Assembly: GCF_003729955.1 (NCBI RefSeq)
Contig: NZ_RJTX01000001.1
Coordinates: 806,001-870,000, forward strand
DNA length: 64,000 bases
Source of the DNA: Chryseobacterium daecheongense
GTDB lineage: Bacteria; Bacteroidota; Bacteroidia; Flavobacteriales; Weeksellaceae
Direction: 5' to 3'
Both the position numbers and the translations under genes were made by a program. The notes below the pieces were generated by a model. The model did not search any database, was not told the DNA's origin, and saw nothing but the letters and a program-made list of their open reading frames with translations. Positions 60,142-64,000 of this stretch are shown here, in pieces. Position 1 is the first letter of the stretch. Each line of letters begins with the position of its first letter.

Positions 60142-63105
60142 TTACTTTTTAATTTGTTTCTTCACTTCTTTAGCCTCCGCAACGATTTCAGGGAAATCCT
60201 GGTAATTGGAAATAATCTGGTCGCAAGTATAGCTCGCCTGATAATTATCTTTTAATCCAATATAGTTTTTAGCCATCAACACCAATGCTTTTGCCCCCCA
60301 ATATTCCTCTGAAGCATAATTATTAGCTAATTTGAAGATGGTTTCATTAGAAGATTTGAACGCTTTTCCTTTATTCTGATAATAGGCTTTTGCATATAAA
60401 GCTTCTGCTGCTACTTCCGTATTGGATGATTTTTCCAGGGAAGTATAGGCTGCCTGTGCATCTTTATCTTTTCCGGAATTCATTAAGCTTCTTGCTTTGA
60501 TCACTTTGGCAGTTTCTATTACTGCTGCTGAGTTTTTGTTGTTTGCAATCACTGCATCTGCTAATTTTTCAGCTTCTGAGAAATTTTTCTCTTCCGCATA
60601 CATCTTCATCAATTCCACATTAGCATAGTTTCTGATGCTTACATTGGAAGAATTTCTGATATTTTCAAGGTACTTTTTAGCTTCCGCGCTATTTCCCTGT
60701 GCTACATAAATCTGAGCAATACGGGTTTGTGCATCATCCTGGTAATCATTCTGAACATTCGCTACTTCCTGTAATACCAGCAAAGCTTTGGTTGCATTAT
60801 TAGTCTGATAATAGCTCTCTCCCAATTCGTATTTAGCCTGATAAAGCCCTTCTCCTGTAGGGTTTTGCGTTAAATATTTTTCATAGTAAGAAATAGCATT
60901 CTTATAATCTTTCTTCGCAAAATATTGATTTCCTGTGGAAAGGTTGATTTCATCAATTTCGGCAGCCTCTATATTCACGCCAATATTTCTGGCAAAGCTT
61001 TCATATCCTGCGGCGTCACCATTTTTCGTGAAGATCGGTTTTGCAGCCTGAACAATTTTCTCTGCATACGCCGTGTTTTTATATTGTTCCCCTAAAGATC
61101 TCAGCTCAGAAAGAGCCTTATCACTCTGGTTCATATCAATATAATTCTGCGCTCTGTAAATAGAGGCATTGGCAATCAGATCTTTGTCTGAAGAAGATTT
61201 AATCACCTTAGCAAAAGAATCATTGGAATTGGCAAAATCATCCTGAGCAGCATAAGCAGTACCCATTTCATACTGAGCATCATCATAATATTCAGAATCC
61301 GGATATTTGGACAATAATGTTTTCAAGCTATTGATCTTTGCCTGTGTATCTCCTTTAAATCCTAAAGCCATCGCTTTTTGGTATAAAGTATAATCCGTTG
61401 CATCTTCATTTTTATCATAAATGGCAATGGCTTCATTCAGATCATTATTGGCATAATGAATATCCGCTAAACGAAGTTCCGCATCATTTTTAAATTCCGG
61501 TTTCGGATTCGCCAGATATTGTTTGAAATATTTTTCAGCCTGATCAAACTTTTTAGATTTAAAGTAAGCATACCCCAAATCATAAGGCAATTGTTGCTTT
61601 TCAGGGAAGTTTTCGTTAAGAAGCTTTTCATAACGTACAATGGCAGAAGGATAATTACCTTTCTGATAATATACCTGTCCAAGCCAATATAAAGCTCTGT
61701 TATTAAATTCCTTATTAATATCAAATTCTAAACTTCTTAAGAAATACTTTTCCGCTTCATCATAGTTCCCTTTGTTGAATTCCTCTGTTCCCAATAAGTA
61801 GGATACCTCCTGGTCCACCTTATCAATATCCGGAGAGGAGCTCTGAAGCTTGTCGATCGCATTCAGGGTTTCTTTATAGTTTCCTGAATATAAATATGAT
61901 TTCACCAATAATGATCTCATTTCCGGTGTATTCGGATCATTTTGGTTTTCATTGATATAATTTTGAAGAACCGTTGATGCACTTTCGAATGGGTTACCAA
62001 TATCATAACTTAGCTTTGCATATTGTTCATGAGCCAGTTTCTTCACTTTAGCATCATAATCCATCTGATAAGACGAACGGAAAGCAGAAAGTGCTTCCTG
62101 TTTTTTATCAACAGCCAGGTAAGCATTTCCTAACTGATAATATGCATTTTGTGCCAACGCAGAATTGCTGTTGATCAATTGATTATAATAGGAAACGGCT
62201 TCATCATATTTTTTAAGCTGTGCGGCTACGAATCCCATTTCATAAAGGTCATTTTCAGAAGGGTTCTGCTGAACACTCAGGTAATCTTTCAAGTGAGGAT
62301 ATGCCGAAGTATAGTCCTTTTTCATGAAGTAGCTTTCTCCGATAATCTTATGAACTTCCGCTTTATAGGAATCGGAAATATCTTCATTCAATAAAGCATT
62401 TCCTTCAGAAATAGCCTTATCATAATCCTTATCATTATAATACATCTGCACATAGTACGGACGCACCAGCTTCGAATATTTCTCCTGGTCCTTTATAGAA
62501 TCGAAAAACTGGAATGCCTTATCATTTTGTCTGTTGGTATAGTACAAATGTCCTAGCATGTAGGCAATATCTCCTTTCTGAGATTCATCGGCCGTTTTAT
62601 ATGCTTCTTCCAAGGCATCCACAGCTCCTTTGGAATCCCCCATCATGAATTTAGCATATCCTAATTTCAGGATATATTGGGTATTTTCTTCCTTGGAAAG
62701 CTGATACTGGTTCACTTTCTTCAACGTTTCCAGTGCTTTTTCAAAATCTTTTTTAGCTAAGTAGTAATCTGCCAAAGGCATGTTTGCCTGAGCAAAATAG
62801 GCAGAGTTCGGATATTCTTTCATAAAAGCATCCAACCCTTCTTCAGCATGGTTTTTCTGAAGGATCACTCCAATGACATTATCAAAAAACTGCGCAGCTT
62901 CCTTTTTCGATTGAGACAAGTGCTGATTGTAAAAATACTGTCTTGCGTACTCGTATTGGGAAGCATTGTATATTTTGGTCTGATAAAGATTTTCGGCTAA
63001 ACTGAATCTGTATTTTTCCTTCTGGGCGAAGTATTGGGACTGCTGAGCCTCGGAAATTCCGTAGTAAAAAACAGCAGCAGCCAAAAGTATTTTTTTTGAT
63101 TTCAT
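60142..63105 (-). CDS. Large periplasmic TPR-repeat protein
   Basis: A 987-residue protein with a signal peptide (1-20, FYYGISEAQ) and some twenty or more tetratricopeptide-like repeats from about residue 30 to the end (for example YAKFMMGDSKGAVDALEEAY, QLGNAYLAVDKKQEALSAF, GQVYYQKGNYPSAIVRYEKL, YELGESYYQTNNATKALLVL). Such solenoids bind partner proteins at the envelope. It starts the unit that ends with the outer-membrane barrel at 58291, so the two probably form a complex; cargo unknown. Confidence 0.85.
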   Translation of the reverse strand: MKSKKILLAAAVFYYGISEAQQSQYFAQKEKYRFSLAENLYQTKIYNASQYEYARQYFYNQHLSQSKKEAAQFFDNVIGVILQKNHAEEGLDAFMKEYPNSAYFAQANMPLADYYLAKKDFEKALETLKKVNQYQLSKEENTQYILKLGYAKFMMGDSKGAVDALEEAYKTADESQKGDIAYMLGHLYYTNRQNDKAFQFFDSIKDQEKYSKLVRPYYVQMYYNDKDYDKAISEGNALLNEDISDSYKAEVHKIIGESYFMKKDYTSAYPHLKDYLSVQQNPSENDLYEMGFVAAQLKKYDEAVSYYNQLINSNSALAQNAYYQLGNAYLAVDKKQEALSAFRSSYQMDYDAKVKKLAHEQYAKLSYDIGNPFESASTVLQNYINENQNDPNTPEMRSLLVKSYLYSGNYKETLNAIDKLQSSSPDIDKVDQEVSYLLGTEEFNKGNYDEAEKYFLRSLEFDINKEFNNRALYWLGQVYYQKGNYPSAIVRYEKLLNENFPEKQQLPYDLGYAYFKSKKFDQAEKYFKQYLANPKPEFKNDAELRLADIHYANNDLNEAIAIYDKNEDATDYTLYQKAMALGFKGDTQAKINSLKTLLSKYPDSEYYDDAQYEMGTAYAAQDDFANSNDSFAKVIKSSSDKDLIANASIYRAQNYIDMNQSDKALSELRSLGEQYKNTAYAEKIVQAAKPIFTKNGDAAGYESFARNIGVNIEAAEIDEINLSTGNQYFAKKDYKNAISYYEKYLTQNPTGEGLYQAKYELGESYYQTNNATKALLVLQEVANVQNDYQDDAQTRIAQIYVAQGNSAEAKKYLENIRNSSNVSIRNYANVELMKMYAEEKNFSEAEKLADAVIANNKNSAAVIETAKVIKARSLMNSGKDKDAQAAYTSLEKSSNTEVAAEALYAKAYYQNKGKAFKSSNETIFKLANNYASEEYWGAKALVLMAKNYIGLKDNYQASYTCDQIISNYQDFPEIVAEAKEVKKQIKK

Positions 63106-63302
63106 TCTTTTGAATAAAAAAATTAGTCTATTATATCAACGAAAGTATTGAAAACTTATTGTTTAAACAAGCTTTGAAAGGGATTGTGTCCCGTTATTTC
63201 TAAATTTTATGAATTAGTTAACATTTTTTTAATTAAATCATTACATTTGTTTTTTACTAATAGTGTTTACGTATTAAAAAAGATTAACAAAAAAACTAGC
63301 GA

Positions 63303-64000
63303 ATGTCTTCAAATATTTTCAGGAAAAAGTCAATTTCAACTATATTAAAACAGGGTGGCGATGGAGAAGACCATGGGGGACTCAGCAAAGTGCTTAATGT
63401 AAGAGATTTAACTTTTTTCGGAATAGCAGCCGTTATTGGCGGTGGAACTTTCAGTGCTATTGGTAATGCCTGTTTCGAGGGAGGTCCCGGTGTTGTTTTG
63501 CTGTATATAATATGTGCTATTGCTTGTGGCTTTACGGCGTTGTGTTATGCAGAATTCGCATCACGTGTTCCCGTTTCCGGAAGTGCTTATACCTACGCTT
63601 ATGTTTCTTTCGGGGAACTTTTCGCCTGGATCATCGGTTGGGCATTGATCATGGAATATTCCATTGGAAATATTTATATCGCCTTCTCTTGGAGCGGCTA
63701 TTTCACCAACCTTCTCGGGACATTCGGAATTCATTTACCGGAATGGATGACCATCAATTATCATGAAGCACATACCGTGTTTACTTCTCAAAATCCTGAT
63801 ATCAATAGTGAAGGATATAAAGCATGGTCTACTGCTCCAATGATCGGGAACCTGAAACTGGTTTTTGACCTTCCTGCTTTTTTAATTAACATTATTATTA
63901 CTTACCTGGTTTACAGGGGCGCAAAAGAGTCTAAAAACTTAAGTAATGCGATGGTTGTTATCAAACTGGCCATCATTGCCCTGGTTATTATTGTAGGCTG
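63303..64000 (+). CDS. Amino-acid permease (APC family), cut by the window end
   Basis: The first 232 codons of a transporter, starting at the ATG at 63303. Membrane helix 1 carries GIAAVIGGGTFSAIGNACFEGGPG, the substrate-binding glycine-rich turn of the APC family; EFASRVPVSGSAYTYAYVSFGELFAWIIGWALIMEY matches the next segments when read in parts. The segment RGAKESKNLSNAMVVIKL resembles the cationic amino-acid transporter branch. The gene runs beyond position 64000. It is divergent from the TPR gene, with 197 bases between and no visible other gene. Confidence 0.88.
   Translation, partial: MSSNIFRKKSISTILKQGGDGEDHGGLSKVLNVRDLTFFGIAAVIGGGTFSAIGNACFEGGPGVVLLYIICAIACGFTALCYAEFASRVPVSGSAYTYAYVSFGELFAWIIGWALIMEYSIGNIYIAFSWSGYFTNLLGTFGIHLPEWMTINYHEAHTVFTSQNPDINSEGYKAWSTAPMIGNLKLVFDLPAFLINIIITYLVYRGAKESKNLSNAMVVIKLAIIALVIIVG

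Noticed and set aside
1..64000. CRISPR array, insertion sequence or integrated phage
   Set aside because: No regularly spaced repeats, no transposase or integrase frame and no phage structural operon were seen. The beta-helix proteins alone do not show a phage.

Overview
The window looks like the chromosome of a Chryseobacterium-type member of the Flavobacteriia. It is AT-rich and carries Bacteroidetes-style promoters (TAnnTTTG boxes), a C-terminal type IX secretion (T9SS) sorting domain, a one-piece propeller/LytS-type sensor kinase with a LytTR regulator, TonB-linked outer-membrane proteins, a small histone H1-like protein, and housekeeping genes (ychF, typA, tex, ferritin, cls) typical of that group. 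Species cannot be fixed from the sequence alone.

Layout. 1-7.2 kb: a LytTR regulator with a degenerate receiver, a T9SS cargo protein, an AIM24-like protein, and a sensor kinase/LytTR pair. 7.5-18.3 kb: mostly core metabolism and housekeeping (aminotransferase, cardiolipin synthase, AraC/SDR pair, YchF, ferritin, GHL10 lipoprotein, TypA). 18.5-30.2 kb: two parallel beta-helix proteins on opposite strands that share one promoter sequence, separated by an outer-membrane carrier-like protein, YceI, Tex and a histone-like gene; then an SDR and a flavin dehydrogenase. 30.4-43.0 kb: the most striking region, a class I lanthipeptide cluster next to a LuxR-centred regulatory unit. 43.0-49.3 kb: accessory genes (SDRs, AraC, Crp/Fnr, small membrane proteins, DUF2911) and a transporter remnant, partly of higher GC. 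49.5-53.5 kb: a very AT-rich island with a reverse transcriptase of the unknown-group/Abi type, a long structured-looking gap, and two proteins I cannot assign. 53.6-64 kb: a ceramidase-like membrane protein, SDR pair plus AraC, tRNA-Arg, an outer-membrane barrel with a large TPR partner, and the start of an amino-acid permease.

The lanthipeptide region reads on the minus strand as: GNAT-type acyltransferase, TonB-type outer-membrane protein, four intact precursor peptides plus one dead copy, LanB dehydratase, LanC-like cyclase, and a C39-peptidase ABC exporter. The precursors share a 30-residue leader ending in GG and cores with two cysteines in a C-x6-C pattern. Five copies of the inverted repeat CTACAC-N4-GTGTAG lie around the acyltransferase, the TonB-type gene, a PAS-LuxR regulator and a ThiF-like enzyme. 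Three of them stand exactly 22 bases upstream of a Bacteroidetes -7 box, in front of the acyltransferase, the TonB-type gene and the ThiF-like gene. This geometry fits a LuxR-type activator. Since no separate promoter is visible before the precursors, which begin 88 bases after the TonB-type gene, the inferred model is a LuxI/LuxR-like acyl-signal circuit controlling a lanthipeptide operon. The lux-box pattern and spacing are seen directly; the signalling role is inference.
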